From the NCBI RefSeq assembly GCF_009601705.1, contig NZ_CP045687.1, positions 2,268,001 to 2,332,000 of the forward strand: 64,000 bases of DNA, given 5' to 3'. This document shows positions 8,441 through 17,261 of the stretch, piece after piece. The translations under genes were made by a program, and so were the position numbers. The stretch comes from Sulfolobus sp. E5-1-F (lineage in GTDB: Archaea; Thermoproteota; Thermoprotei_A; Sulfolobales; Sulfolobaceae). Every line of letters starts with the position of its first letter. Position 1 is the stretch's first letter. Under the pieces are notes generated by a model, which worked only from the letters and a program-made list of their open reading frames with translations, did no database searches and was not told where the DNA came from.

Positions 8441-9788
8441 ATGAGCATAGCTGGAAGAATAGAAAGACTACCCTGGACGTCTTTTCATACGAAACTCTTA
8501 GGATTGTTAACGCTAGGAGAGTTCTTCGAACTCTACGATCTATTCACTGGTGGTTTCGTAGCATCACAAGTTGCATCGTTTTTTAAAGTTCCATCAGCAA
8601 CTGGAATTTACTACACTGTCGCAATCTTCTTTCTAGGAGCATTTGTAGGTGCAATAATATTCAATTATATAGGAGATTCAATAGGTAGACGAACAGCTCT
8701 GATTATTAATATGGCAATTACTTCAGTGGCGTTTGCTGTTGATACCATTTTCCCCCAATATTTTGACCTATGGATTGCTGAGATTCATAGCGGGAATGGG
8801 TGTTGGACCAGAGGCAATATTAGTTTTAGATGTTTTAATAACGGAGTTCTTTCCGTCAGCCATAAGAGGTAGGGCTTTAGCTATAGGTTACACTGCAGCG
8901 TGGACAGCACCTATAGTTGTCGCAGTTTTAGCTTACTTTTTATTACCTCATAAATACCTTCTATACGGTTGGCAATGGTTATTCATAATAGGAGGCTTAG
9001 GGATACTTACAATACTTCCATTTAGGTTCCTAATACCGGAATCCCCTAGATGGCTAGAAAGTAAGGGAAGAGTGGAAGAAGCTGATAAAATAGTTAAAAG
9101 GATAGAGGAGATTGCGATTAAGGAAAAGGGCCAATTAGGAGAACCATTACAAGTTCAAGTTATAACTTCGCAAAGGGTTAAGATATCTGAACTATTCTCG
9201 CCTTTGTATAGGAGGAGGACGGTGATGCTCTGGATATTTGAGTTCTTACAAGCTGGGGTATATTACGGTTTCGCATCACTGGCTCCATCAGTGCTATTTG
9301 CGAAGGGTTTCACATTAGTACATACTCTACAATACACTATGATAATCTATACTTCATATTTTATTAGTTCTTTAGCATCAATATTTATCATAGATAGTCA
9401 AAAGTTTGACAGAAAATGGCAGGTAAGTATAGTAATGCTATTAATGGGATTGGTAGGGTTAGCTTTCGGATTCTCCTCCTCTCCTCTGGAGGCAGTAGTA
9501 TCTGGTTTCGCGTTCGGTTTTTTATCGAACATATTCTCCAACGCTTTCCATCAATACGGGGCTGAACTTTATCCAACCAGAGTAAGAGCTTTTGCAGATG
9601 GTGTACAATACTCCTTAAGTAGGTTAGGAAATTACATTTGGTTAACTATATTACCAATAGTACTATATAGTAATGGACCAGTTGCAATGTACACTATAGT
9701 GTTCATTATGGCTCTTATAGTGACCCTAGATGTAGCAATCTTAGGGCCTAAAGCGTCAAAGATTGAACTTGAAGAGTTATCAAAATAA
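8441..9788 (+). pseudogene. MFS transporter split by a +1 frameshift
   Basis: The first frame (from ATG 8441) encodes an MFS N-terminus with motif A-like GDSIGRRTA. Near 8733 the transporter reading moves to the next frame and continues with LLLIPFSPNILTYGLLRFIAGMG to the stop at 9788. Joining them at about 8730-8735 gives a normal MFS of roughly 448 residues; the first frame alone runs into non-MFS sequence and stops at 8872. The change equals one extra base within GCGTTTGCTG, or a +1 shift. A TTTTCCCCC run follows at 8749-8757. It may be a true pseudogene, a sequencing error, or programmed frameshifting; the sequence cannot decide. Confidence 0.75.
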
Positions 9789-9810
9789 CAAGATGTAGGT
9801 TTTTAAAAAA

Positions 9811-11193
9811 TTATATTAGAACATAAGTGTTGTAACCTTGTTCTGGTATATAGTAGATTGATGGATATTCACTACTTCCACTAGGCCAATACCATAGTAT
9901 CCCTGGAATTGTTGAGGGTGGTGGATAGCTTGGATACACAAAATACCAGTAACCTATTGCATATAGTTCATTATTCGAATGAGCTATTGTCCAATTATAA
10001 TTAAGCGTATTATTATATAATGGCCCGTTTTTATACATTGTAGTTGAAACGTTATAAAAACATTGCTGAGCAGTAGGATTATTACTCTGCAGTGTTACAA
10101 GATAAGCTTGAGACATAGTAATGGCTGTGATTGTAGATCCAAACTTCACTATTGCTACGTATCCATTAGTTTCCGTCATAGTTGATAATATTGTAGTATT
10201 AAGCCATTTTTGAGTACTTAAGTTATAAATTGTAAAATTAACACTATTGGGAGATTGCGGTTCGCTTCCTAAGCTAAAGTTAAGGAAATACCAATTACCT
10301 TGATAAAGCGTTAACAGATAAGTTTTGCCTGTAAACAAATTACTGGACAAATCGTAGATTCCGACATATAGTTTATTCCCTACAATCCAGGCTAAAATAG
10401 AGAGATTCTTATTGTTGTTACCATTACTACTACCAGTAGGTGTAATGGTAACATTCATAAGGTAAGCTTTAGCAGACGCATTAGAAATAAGTCTAAACCA
10501 TAATCCAAAACTTAACCCAGTCTGGCTCGTTAATACGTGGGGAGCTGGATTATTAGCATTTTTAGAATTACCAACATAGTTACCACTTCCCGTCAGTACA
10601 TATACTCCGATCCCTGCATTTGACGGGTTTAGGTAAGTGTAATCTAGTCTATACCACTTTCCTTGATAATAATACAGTATCCACAATATAATTATTTGCC
10701 CACTCTTAACATTGGCTGACAATATATAACTTCGATTTGAAGTCAAATTATACGCATAAACACCACTAACGTTGCCAATTAACTGACTCTGTTGAGGTAA
10801 ATACACATTACCGCTAAATGGAAACTTAGTATTTAATGGAATATATCCCTTAGTACTAGAAAACAGTATAGTTGCGTTTTGACTACTACTAGGAAGAGTG
10901 TAAAATGAGTTTAATTGGGGTGAAGCAACGAAAGGTATAACAGTTACATACTTAGTAGGTGAATTAACCCAGACTAGGTAACTAACATTGAAGTAAGTAT
11001 AGTTAGGTGGTAGTCCCTTAAACGTAACCTGTGAAACAACTACTTGAACTAGTTTAGAAATACCTATTACGTTTTCCTCTTGTAAGAAAGCAAGACCTTG
11101 AACTGAAAAGAATGCTGAGTAAATTGCAAAAGCAGAAAGTGCAATCAGCACTGTAGCGATTATTAACAACAAATTCGTGATAACATTAGGCAT
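9811..11193 (-). CDS. Secreted/anchored surface protein with pilin-like N-terminus and LamG-like C-terminal domain
   Basis: This 460-residue protein has one N-terminal hydrophobic helix (about residues 7-27) and then an entirely beta-like, Asn/Ser/Thr/Tyr-rich exterior with many N-x-S/T glycosylation sites. Residues about 50-185 resemble the whole ectodomain of the divergent gene at 11249; both end in an 'ILWILYY..GKWYRLDYTY' type block. Residues about 225-370 look like a concanavalin/LamG-type sandwich (FGLWFRL, LAWIVGNKLYVGIYD, GNWYFLNFSLG). A Tyr/Pro-rich tail follows. The helix lacks the usual K/R-G/A/S class III cleavage site. Likely an adhesin or minor surface-fibre subunit; the role is inferred. 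Confidence 0.6.
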   Translation of the reverse strand: MPNVITNLLLIIATVLIALSAFAIYSAFFSVQGLAFLQEENVIGISKLVQVVVSQVTFKGLPPNYTYFNVSYLVWVNSPTKYVTVIPFVASPQLNSFYTLPSSSQNATILFSSTKGYIPLNTKFPFSGNVYLPQQSQLIGNVSGVYAYNLTSNRSYILSANVKSGQIIILWILYYYQGKWYRLDYTYLNPSNAGIGVYVLTGSGNYVGNSKNANNPAPHVLTSQTGLSFGLWFRLISNASAKAYLMNVTITPTGSSNGNNNKNLSILAWIVGNKLYVGIYDLSSNLFTGKTYLLTLYQGNWYFLNFSLGSEPQSPNSVNFTIYNLSTQKWLNTTILSTMTETNGYVAIVKFGSTITAITMSQAYLVTLQSNNPTAQQCFYNVSTTMYKNGPLYNNTLNYNWTIAHSNNELYAIGYWYFVYPSYPPPSTIPGILWYWPSGSSEYPSIYYIPEQGYNTYVLI

Positions 11194-11248
11194 ATATAGA
11201 ATACTTAGCGAGGATTTATATATAACTTTTTCTTAATACAGAATAGAG

Positions 11249-11812
11249 ATGCCTTCAGAGGTAACAGAAGAGTTCATTATAATTGTTGCAGTTGTGCTAA
11301 TAGGATTAGTCTTATTCGGTTTTACAATGACGTATTTTCTCCCTCACGAAATATTTAGCCTAGCCCAACAACAAGCTAGCTCAATTTCCTCGTCAACAAC
11401 AATATCCGTTGGACCATTAATATCTAATTCAGTTAATGCGAGCACTGTAATTGAGGTTTATAACCCAGCATTATCTGGAAACGTTACGCTAATAGTATTC
11501 CCAGAACCTTCATATTTACAGCAAGACGTAGGGCTAGTAACCCCACAGTCATCTCCACAGTTTTTTGTATATTCATCAAACGGCAAATTAGCTAAAAGTC
11601 TTTCAATAAATATACCAATATACGATGTAAGTGGTAAAATAGTTTACGGCTCTCAAATAACTGCTTATACTGTACCCTTCAATACCCCAGTCACGGTAGT
11701 AGTAAATGGAGTAAATGGGAATAACTATATATTAATAGTTTGGGTATTATATAATTCAAACGGTTATTGGTTTAGAATAGGATATACTTTCACGGGGGCG
11801 CCTTCAACATGA
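11249..11812 (+). CDS. Pilin-like surface protein, paralogue of the N-terminal domain at 9811-11193
   Basis: This 187-residue protein has an N-terminal hydrophobic helix (residues about 9-30) preceded by acidic MPSEVTEE, then a beta-rich ectodomain that closes with ILIVWVLYNSNGYWFRIGYT. The same closing block occurs inside the divergent 460-residue protein, so the two are paralogous. The acidic start does not match the class III consensus, so processing by PibD is doubtful. Its stop overlaps the next ATG (ATGA, 11809-11812), placing it first in a three-gene operon with two larger prepilin-like proteins. Confidence 0.55.
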   Translation: MPSEVTEEFIIIVAVVLIGLVLFGFTMTYFLPHEIFSLAQQQASSISSSTTISVGPLISNSVNASTVIEVYNPALSGNVTLIVFPEPSYLQQDVGLVTPQSSPQFFVYSSNGKLAKSLSINIPIYDVSGKIVYGSQITAYTVPFNTPVTVVVNGVNGNNYILIVWVLYNSNGYWFRIGYTFTGAPST

Positions 11813-13494
11813 GGAAAGCCTTATCTTCTGCAATTTTCTTGATAATAACACTTATAATTCTTCTCTCCGTGTTAATACCAGCACTCCTAATATTTAACTC
11901 AACTCCTATCTATTCGAGTCAAGGGCAAATTGCAAGTACTGGTTATCAACAACTTCAGAAGAATGAACAAAACCAAGTATTTAGAGGAAATCCCAACATA
12001 TACTACAATTCCTCCTTAACACCTTATATTGAATTTCTATATGGTTCGATTCCATATCCTCTTAACATAACTCAAATTTATTACTTCAACGGTACTACCT
12101 GGGTTCCCACTCTTAAACAACCGATTGTAGTAGCTGGGAATCAGAATATTTACTTACCATCATCAGCGTTTAACAATCCTATCTTAATAGTGTCTTCTCA
12201 AGCTAATTTCTACTTCCTAAACCCAAATACCTCAGTGACTACAGTAACAATCAGTGGCCCAGCAGGGAAAGTACCAGTATATGTTACTGCATTTGTTATT
12301 AATGGAAGTAAGATAATACCAGTAAGTATCCAAGTAGTTTTAGGAGCTAATCCGCCTTTACTAACCCCGCAAGTCTATTACCTTAATCCAGGTACGTATT
12401 CGATTAGTGATAAAAATGGTTCTACCATATTCTTGCAAGGTTATGGTTTGACCGCTACATTCCAAAACTGGACATTGGTAGGGTATGGGAACTTAAATTC
12501 ACCCTCTAAACTTTCTACCACTTTTACCGTAACTGGACCTCTAGTTTTAACTGCAATATATAAAGCACAGTTACAGAAATTCAACGTATTAATAAATACT
12601 AATGGTTTACCACTAGGAAGCACTATAACTCTGAATAATAACCAAGTTACCCTAACCTCACTTAATAAGACAATACCAGTGTTAATAGATAACAAACAAT
12701 ACTATATAGGTTCTAACGGATTACAATTACAATTGACTTATGGATACCACGTAATACAATTTCCGTCTTACTATAATATAACATTCAACTATACCTCGAC
12801 CTCAAGCAACTATATATCTGCTTATAACGCAATGCCAATTAAGAATGGTGTATCCATGCAGAATAATCAAGTAGTAACAATACAAGGTGGTCAAATAAAT
12901 TGCTATCAGCTTACTGGATTATCATCATCTACTAGTAAGATAAGTGTAATAAACTCCTATACAGTATTTGTTAATGGGAGTGGAGAAATAACAGCCAGCT
13001 ATAGAAGCTATTCGACATACTATTTAGTTATCGCAATGAATTATTTCGAATTTCCATCAGGAGTATGGGCTACATACAACAATACTCCAGTTAATGGAAG
13101 TATAGCAGGCCAGTTATTACAAGTTCAAATAGGGGGAACTAATCAGCAAATAGTATTAGGTAATCCTCAGAATTACATTCCAGAGAAAATTTACTTCAAA
13201 GCCGGTACAGAGTTAACTATTACATTAGATTATTTAATTGACATGAGTGGTAGTTTTACACTTACTATTCAATATTACCAGAATTACCAGATTGTTCACG
13301 CAAGCTATCTTCATTCTTATTATCCAATATATGTAACACTATACAATTTAACTACTAAATATGTTTATTTTCCTGAAGCTTCTCAAGGTAATTATGGGAC
13401 AATAGGTATTAATTCACCAACTATATTGATAAACTATCAAGAGTGGAAATATTATGGAGAACCTTATACTGGAGGGGGTAATAGCAATGGATAA
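11809..13494 (+). CDS. Large prepilin-like surface protein (class III signal peptide)
   Basis: The 561-residue product begins MRKA|LSSAIFLIITLIILL. This is a basic residue, a small residue at the cleavage point and a long hydrophobic helix, as cut by the archaeal prepilin peptidase PibD. The rest is a beta-rich, Asn/Tyr/Thr-rich ectodomain with many glycosylation sequons. It is aligned in general order with the next gene: a YYN..., FNGTTWVP, IYLPSSAFNNPILIVSS, then a PLVLTAIY block. At 561 residues it is far larger than a normal pilin (100-200), so it may be a tip adhesin or a sugar-binding pseudopilin. Translationally coupled to the genes on both sides. Confidence 0.6.
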   Translation: MRKALSSAIFLIITLIILLSVLIPALLIFNSTPIYSSQGQIASTGYQQLQKNEQNQVFRGNPNIYYNSSLTPYIEFLYGSIPYPLNITQIYYFNGTTWVPTLKQPIVVAGNQNIYLPSSAFNNPILIVSSQANFYFLNPNTSVTTVTISGPAGKVPVYVTAFVINGSKIIPVSIQVVLGANPPLLTPQVYYLNPGTYSISDKNGSTIFLQGYGLTATFQNWTLVGYGNLNSPSKLSTTFTVTGPLVLTAIYKAQLQKFNVLINTNGLPLGSTITLNNNQVTLTSLNKTIPVLIDNKQYYIGSNGLQLQLTYGYHVIQFPSYYNITFNYTSTSSNYISAYNAMPIKNGVSMQNNQVVTIQGGQINCYQLTGLSSSTSKISVINSYTVFVNGSGEITASYRSYSTYYLVIAMNYFEFPSGVWATYNNTPVNGSIAGQLLQVQIGGTNQQIVLGNPQNYIPEKIYFKAGTELTITLDYLIDMSGSFTLTIQYYQNYQIVHASYLHSYYPIYVTLYNLTTKYVYFPEASQGNYGTIGINSPTILINYQEWKYYGEPYTGGGNSNG

Positions 13495-14884
13495 GAAGGG
13501 ATTATCGAATGTCATTTCAATAATTATTTTAATTTTTATAGTATTGGTGGTTCTAGTTCCCATACTATATTATGTGCAATATTCGTCACAATATAACACT
13601 GTAACCCAGTCAATTGTAAACAACTACGTCTATTTGAAGAATCTTCAAATTTCACAAGTAACTACCGGTCACCCATCCCTTTATTATAATGGTAGTTCTA
13701 TTTTCGTAACCTATTCGAATGGTACTTTTGTACCTCCTTCAAATTTAACCATAGTCTCCATCCTTTATCTTAATTCTAATGGAATATGGGTGAACGTGAC
13801 ATCAATTAAATATCCTTTAGTAATATCTCAAGGTCAACTCATAAATTTACCAAGTTATACTTCCGGTAAGCCTATAATTATAGTAACTTCTTTAGGTAAC
13901 ATATTCTTTCTACAACCTGGATCATCGATTGGACCATTTGCTACAGCAGGTAAAGGCGGAACTGAAATATTAGCGCAAATTTATACTAATAACGGTCCGT
14001 TATCAGTTTCAGCCAACGTTACATCTAATATTTATGGCTCATTTAAGAATTACACTACTCCAGTCGCTTTTGGTAACCAAACTGGTACTTTTATTGTGAA
14101 AGCCCCACAATACGTTTACTACCAAAACAGTAAGGGTCAAATAATTACTGGAGTATTTTATAATTGGATAAAATTGGGTCAAGCTACCCTTAATTCCACA
14201 ACAAGCCAAGGAGTTAAAGTAACCTTGCAAGGTCAACCTCTTGTATTAATAGCCAATTACAGTATATTGACTACCACGGTTAACCTTCAAGTTAATACTA
14301 ATGACCCTAACGTTCCGATTATCGTAAATATTGATGGTAGTAACTACACTGTTAAAGGAAGTAGCACTATCCAAGTTACTGCAGGATATATAAACATTAC
14401 TATATACACCTTACAATTTAACGATACAACTCAGCAAAACATAGGTATAATTAAGTATTATATTTATTCAAACTCTACTTATAACAAAAACACTTATATT
14501 GCAAGATCGTTTATAATATTTGTACCTCCTTCTACGTCACAAACTCCTACAGTTTATATAAACTATAATAACATTTATAATTATTATCATGTATATATTA
14601 ATGGATATAATTTACCTGGGAGCGTGTGTTTAATTTTAAATAATACAGTTTATAACTATAACTATAACCAAGGTTACTGGATTATTGGAGGAAAGTATAG
14701 TTTTGGTCCAACTGAAATATTTAATGGAGAATATACTTTTGGTGCTCAAACTGTAAAATTCAAATATTCTAATGGATCTACCTTTACTTATACATTTCCT
14801 AATATTCCGTCTTACGTTTTAATTAATCAGCCTATGACTATTAGTGTTTATTATGGCGAGACGATACAATGGTATCTTCTTTAA
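13487..14884 (+). CDS. Large prepilin-like surface protein, paralogue of the preceding gene
   Basis: I start this gene at ATG 13487, giving 465 residues. A strong GGAGGGG ribosome site (13471-13477) precedes it, and the peptide then begins MDKKG|LSNVISIIILIF, a good class III prepilin signal. An upstream in-frame ATG at 13454 would put this motif 11 residues in. The start overlaps the previous stop by eight bases. The ectodomain repeats the previous protein's order (GIWVNVTSIKYPLVIS, LINLPSYTSGKPIIIVTS, GQPLVLIANYS), so the pair arose by tandem duplication. A small hairpin (14944-14959) follows the gene. Confidence 0.6.
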   Translation: MDKKGLSNVISIIILIFIVLVVLVPILYYVQYSSQYNTVTQSIVNNYVYLKNLQISQVTTGHPSLYYNGSSIFVTYSNGTFVPPSNLTIVSILYLNSNGIWVNVTSIKYPLVISQGQLINLPSYTSGKPIIIVTSLGNIFFLQPGSSIGPFATAGKGGTEILAQIYTNNGPLSVSANVTSNIYGSFKNYTTPVAFGNQTGTFIVKAPQYVYYQNSKGQIITGVFYNWIKLGQATLNSTTSQGVKVTLQGQPLVLIANYSILTTTVNLQVNTNDPNVPIIVNIDGSNYTVKGSSTIQVTAGYINITIYTLQFNDTTQQNIGIIKYYIYSNSTYNKNTYIARSFIIFVPPSTSQTPTVYINYNNIYNYYHVYINGYNLPGSVCLILNNTVYNYNYNQGYWIIGGKYSFGPTEIFNGEYTFGAQTVKFKYSNGSTFTYTFPNIPSYVLINQPMTISVYYGETIQWYLL

Positions 14885-15244
14885 ATTATAGAAAAAATTG
14901 AAAAACTGTTTGATTTTTTATATCTTAGTAAATTTAATCCAATACCATTAGCAAATGGTTTGTACTTATATGGTTATCTATCCGATCTACTTTGTAATAT
15001 ATTATCTGAAAATGGATAATTCAATCAAAAATTATGCAACATATATCTATTTAGTGATGGGCCTTTATGAAATATATTAGGTATGGACATAATGGTTTAT
15101 TCACTTAATTCTATTAACACGATACGTCTTCAAGCTCATCCTCTCCTAGCCTTACTGTTGAAATGCAGAAGCAATCATTCTAATCTCGATCTACAGAAAC
15201 AAATTGAAATTGTATAGGAGAGCTGAATTGCGTTATGTTTAAAA
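14885..15244. other. Intergenic region downstream of the prepilin-like operon
   Basis: No convincing gene is present. ACCATT (14944-14949) pairs with AATGGT (14954-14959) around a four-base loop and may help end the upstream operon's transcript. The segment 15100-15235 has fragmentary open frames on the minus strand (for example a 12-codon ATG frame near 15100), all too short to support. Confidence 0.35.
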
Positions 15245-15421
15245 TAGTAGCTGCTTGAAAATTACGTATGGTATATACGTTTAATTTTTCCAGTGTGAAA
15301 TCTAAGGCACGTTTATATTATACACGCTGGGTGTATTTACGATTATTTAAATCTTTTTGAGGAGCATCTATGTAAGTATTTAAGGTTTAAGGGATTTGAG
15401 GTAAACTTACGTAAAGTACTA
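15245..15421 (-). mobile_element. MITE-like element, copy A (177 bp)
   Basis: Read on the minus strand, the element starts TAGTACTTTACGTAA and ends GCTACTA, so its ends are short inverted repeats (TAGTA/TACTA). It is flanked by a perfect 7-bp target duplication, TTTAAAA at 15238-15244 and 15422-15428. The interior (CCTCAAATCCCTTAAA, AAGATTTAAATAATCG, AAATTAAACG) matches copies at 36115 and 52807. It encodes no protein, so it would need a transposase supplied in trans. Confidence 0.75.
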
Positions 15422-15502
15422 TTTAAAAATATTCTTCTCATCATACGACAAGGTAATAAAATTGGTGTGAATACTGATTAAATACTGGGAACATTTTTAT
15501 AT

Positions 15503-15540
15503 CTCGTCACTAATATTATTTAGTGATGTTAATAGTGACG
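15503..15540. promoter_or_regulatory. Nested inverted repeats, possible operator or hairpin
   Basis: CGTCACTA (15503-15510) pairs with TAGTGACG (15533-15540), and TCACTAA also pairs with TTAGTGA just inside (about 15505-15526). The structure overlaps the start of a 52-codon frame at 15526 and lies about 160 bases before the prepilin-like gene at 15697. It could be a regulator site or an RNA hairpin. No specific factor is recognised. Confidence 0.3.
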
Positions 15541-15684
15541 AATTTGATGAAGGATAGCTTAAGAGAGGAAGACAAATACAATTTATGGAATTTATCGGCT
15601 ATGTCGTTTAATGGAGCTAATGTTTTATCTTCTCTCATTGTTTCACGTTTTCGTTTTAATTGGAACTACTATATTTCAGAATAA
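15526..15684 (+). pseudogene. 52-codon open frame resembling an MFS N-terminus, probable fragment
   Basis: The frame runs ATG 15526 to TAA 15684. The peptide contains MKDSLREEDKYNLWNLSAMS and FNGANVLSSLIVSRF, which looks like the first helix region of a transporter that then stops early. It is too short to be a working MFS protein. It may be a truncated gene or a chance frame just before the prepilin-like gene. Confidence 0.25.
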
Positions 15685-15696
15685 TGGTGTTAACTT

Positions 15697-16200
15697 ATGA
15701 GAAAAGCTCAGTCAGAATATATCGGTTTTATAATTGCTATAATAATAATAGTATTAATTTTGGTCCCCTTGTTTTATATACTTAGTAACTACTCTGTGCC
15801 TTCGGCTAAACAACTAGATTACGTTCAAGTTCTTAAGAATCAAATAAATGGGGGTGGAATTCTAATATTCTTCAATTCTACTTATCCAAAAAGTTCCTCA
15901 GGTTCGGTTTGGGCTAATTCTACTCTCATTGTACTAAAGGGTGGTGCTAATTTTACGCTAACTGGCGTCTATTACATGAAGGGTAGTGTTATCTATAATG
16001 TCACCTCTAAAGTAATACCCTTCATAATATCTAATGGACAAGCACAGCCCCTTAATAACGAGCATCTTCCACAGCCCTTAATTTACAATTTCTCATTACC
16101 GGGCTACGTATGGAACTACTCTATTGTTCTTCAAATCAGTGGTTATAATGTTACAGTGTTTGCTCAAGTTTACCCCAATGAGACTGCTTTCACTAGCTAG
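15697..16200 (+). CDS. Prepilin-like surface protein (class III signal peptide)
   Basis: The 167-residue product begins MRKA|QSEYIGFIIAIIIIVLILVPLF, a clear class III prepilin signal with a helix ending near residue 30. The ectodomain has the same features as the larger neighbours (LTGVYYMKGSVIYNVTSKVIPFI, repeated N-x-S/T) and is of normal pilin size, so it could be the main subunit of the structure formed by this cluster. GGTG at 15686-15689 serves as a ribosome site. Its last eight bases overlap the convergent MaoC gene. No pilus ATPase or membrane platform gene is nearby; these would have to be supplied from elsewhere. Confidence 0.6.
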   Translation: MRKAQSEYIGFIIAIIIIVLILVPLFYILSNYSVPSAKQLDYVQVLKNQINGGGILIFFNSTYPKSSSGSVWANSTLIVLKGGANFTLTGVYYMKGSVIYNVTSKVIPFIISNGQAQPLNNEHLPQPLIYNFSLPGYVWNYSIVLQISGYNVTVFAQVYPNETAFTS

Positions 16201-16678
16201 ACCATTTTGTCCCTCTTTTCCTTACCATAAATACTCTATCAAACTCTATGAGTTTCTCTCCTTTTTGATTATATCCATAAGTCCTTATCTTGACTATTCC
16301 GAAATCCGGTCTACTTTTAGATTCCCTAACTTCAATGACCTCAGCCTCAGCGTAAATAGTGTCACCGGAAAATACTGGGTGTAAAAACTTTACGTTCTCT
16401 ATTCCCAGCATAAATCCATTTTGGCTTGTTTGCTCAACTAATAGTCCAGCTACGATTGAGAGTGTTAGGAAGCCATTCACAACTAGTCTACCGTTAAAAG
16501 GTTCACCAGGGAAGTACTTTTCTGTATAGTCCTTGTTAAAGTGAATTTGGTTAGAATTATTTGTTAAAAGTGTAAACCAAATATTATCAACGTCTGTTAT
16601 TGTTCTCCCAACTTTGCTTTTGAACTTTTGACCAACTTTGAAATCCTCAAAGAATGGTCCACTCTCTTCTTGGCTCAT
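16193..16678 (-). CDS. MaoC-like enoyl-CoA hydratase
   Basis: This 161-residue single-hotdog protein carries the hydratase motif GRTITDVDNIWFTLLTNNSNQIHFN (about residues 24-48), with the catalytic Asp and His, and GRLVVNGFLTLSIVAGLL further on. Family members add water to 2-enoyl-CoA or hydrate mesaconyl/methacrylyl-type substrates. With an acyl-CoA dehydrogenase and CoA-transferase 9 kb away it may serve short- or branched-chain acyl-CoA breakdown, but it is a lone gene here. Its 3' end overlaps the prepilin-like gene by eight bases. Confidence 0.85.
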   Translation of the reverse strand: MSQEESGPFFEDFKVGQKFKSKVGRTITDVDNIWFTLLTNNSNQIHFNKDYTEKYFPGEPFNGRLVVNGFLTLSIVAGLLVEQTSQNGFMLGIENVKFLHPVFSGDTIYAEAEVIEVRESKSRPDFGIVKIRTYGYNQKGEKLIEFDRVFMVRKRGTKWSS

Positions 16679-17041
16679 AATTATAAGAATCGGTTTAAGC
16701 TTTTAAGTATTTTAGGGAAGAGATGATCTTACATAGAGAATTCCTAGCTGTGAATGCAATGGAGGCATAATATATGAATTTATAACTCTTTCTCTCCTTA
16801 CATTTAGTTAATTTCTTGAGTATTTTTTACGTTTAACTACTATATTTTCAATTAATGGGAAGATATACAGTTTCTGTTTGTGAAGCCTTTTAGCCTTTTG
16901 CAAAAATTCATGAAGTCCACAAAGTAACGTTCATAACAACTCTCTTAAATATCAGCGAAAATTTAACAACTCCACAAAGCACGGCTTCTTAGCATATCTT
17001 ACTAATAAATGGTTATATAACAGCTCATAATATATAGAGTT
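16679..17041. other. Intergenic region with weak coding remnant, 363 bp
   Basis: The region holds the promoters of the leftward MaoC gene and the rightward small Cys protein, with a TATA-like GGTTATATAAC close to 17020. A protein-like remnant (16808-16930, minus) is listed separately. A short direct repeat, TCCACAAAG, occurs near 16914 and again near 16970. Confidence 0.35.
16808..16930 (-). pseudogene. Possible decayed coding remnant
   Basis: On the minus strand, 40 codons without a start (following a stop) spell a basic helical-looking peptide with LLCGLHEFLQKAKRLHKQ and IENIVVKRKKYSRN. It may be the tail of a lost transposase or plasmid gene. The evidence is only that it looks protein-like. 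Confidence 0.2.
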
Positions 17042-17260
17042 ATGGAAAGTGAGGTTAGAAAACTACTAGATAAGGCAGAAAAGCTAGTTGAGGAGTGTGT
17101 TAATTGTTCATCTGAGGATTGTGATGAGTGTGAAGAAGCGGAAAGGCTTCTTGACGAAATAAGGGAGAAGGTTCAATCAATACAAGATAAAAAGGTTGCT
17201 AGGAGGCTAACAGTAGTTTTAGACGATCTGGAGAATAAGTTAGAGAACAAGTTGGGTTGA
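17042..17260 (+). CDS. Small coiled-coil protein with C-x2-C-x4-C-x2-C motif
   Basis: The 72-residue product has two charged helices (residues about 1-17 and 30-70) joined by a cysteine cluster, CVNCSSEDCDEC. The four cysteines in C-x2-C-x4-C-x2-C spacing could hold one zinc or an iron centre at the tip of a helical hairpin. A TATA box (TTATATAA near 17020) gives a leaderless ATG at 17042. It ends one base before the convergent MBL hydrolase. No function can be assigned. The helical-hairpin-with-metal-tip shape suggests a small adaptor or nucleic-acid-associated protein, but this is inference. Confidence 0.55.
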   Translation: MESEVRKLLDKAEKLVEECVNCSSEDCDECEEAERLLDEIREKVQSIQDKKVARRLTVVLDDLENKLENKLG

Positions 17261-17261
17261 T

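Noticed and set aside
8733-8872. Two separate genes at the MFS frameshift
   Set aside because: Neither part alone makes a transporter, and each continues the other's family pattern at the junction, so I treat them as one split gene.
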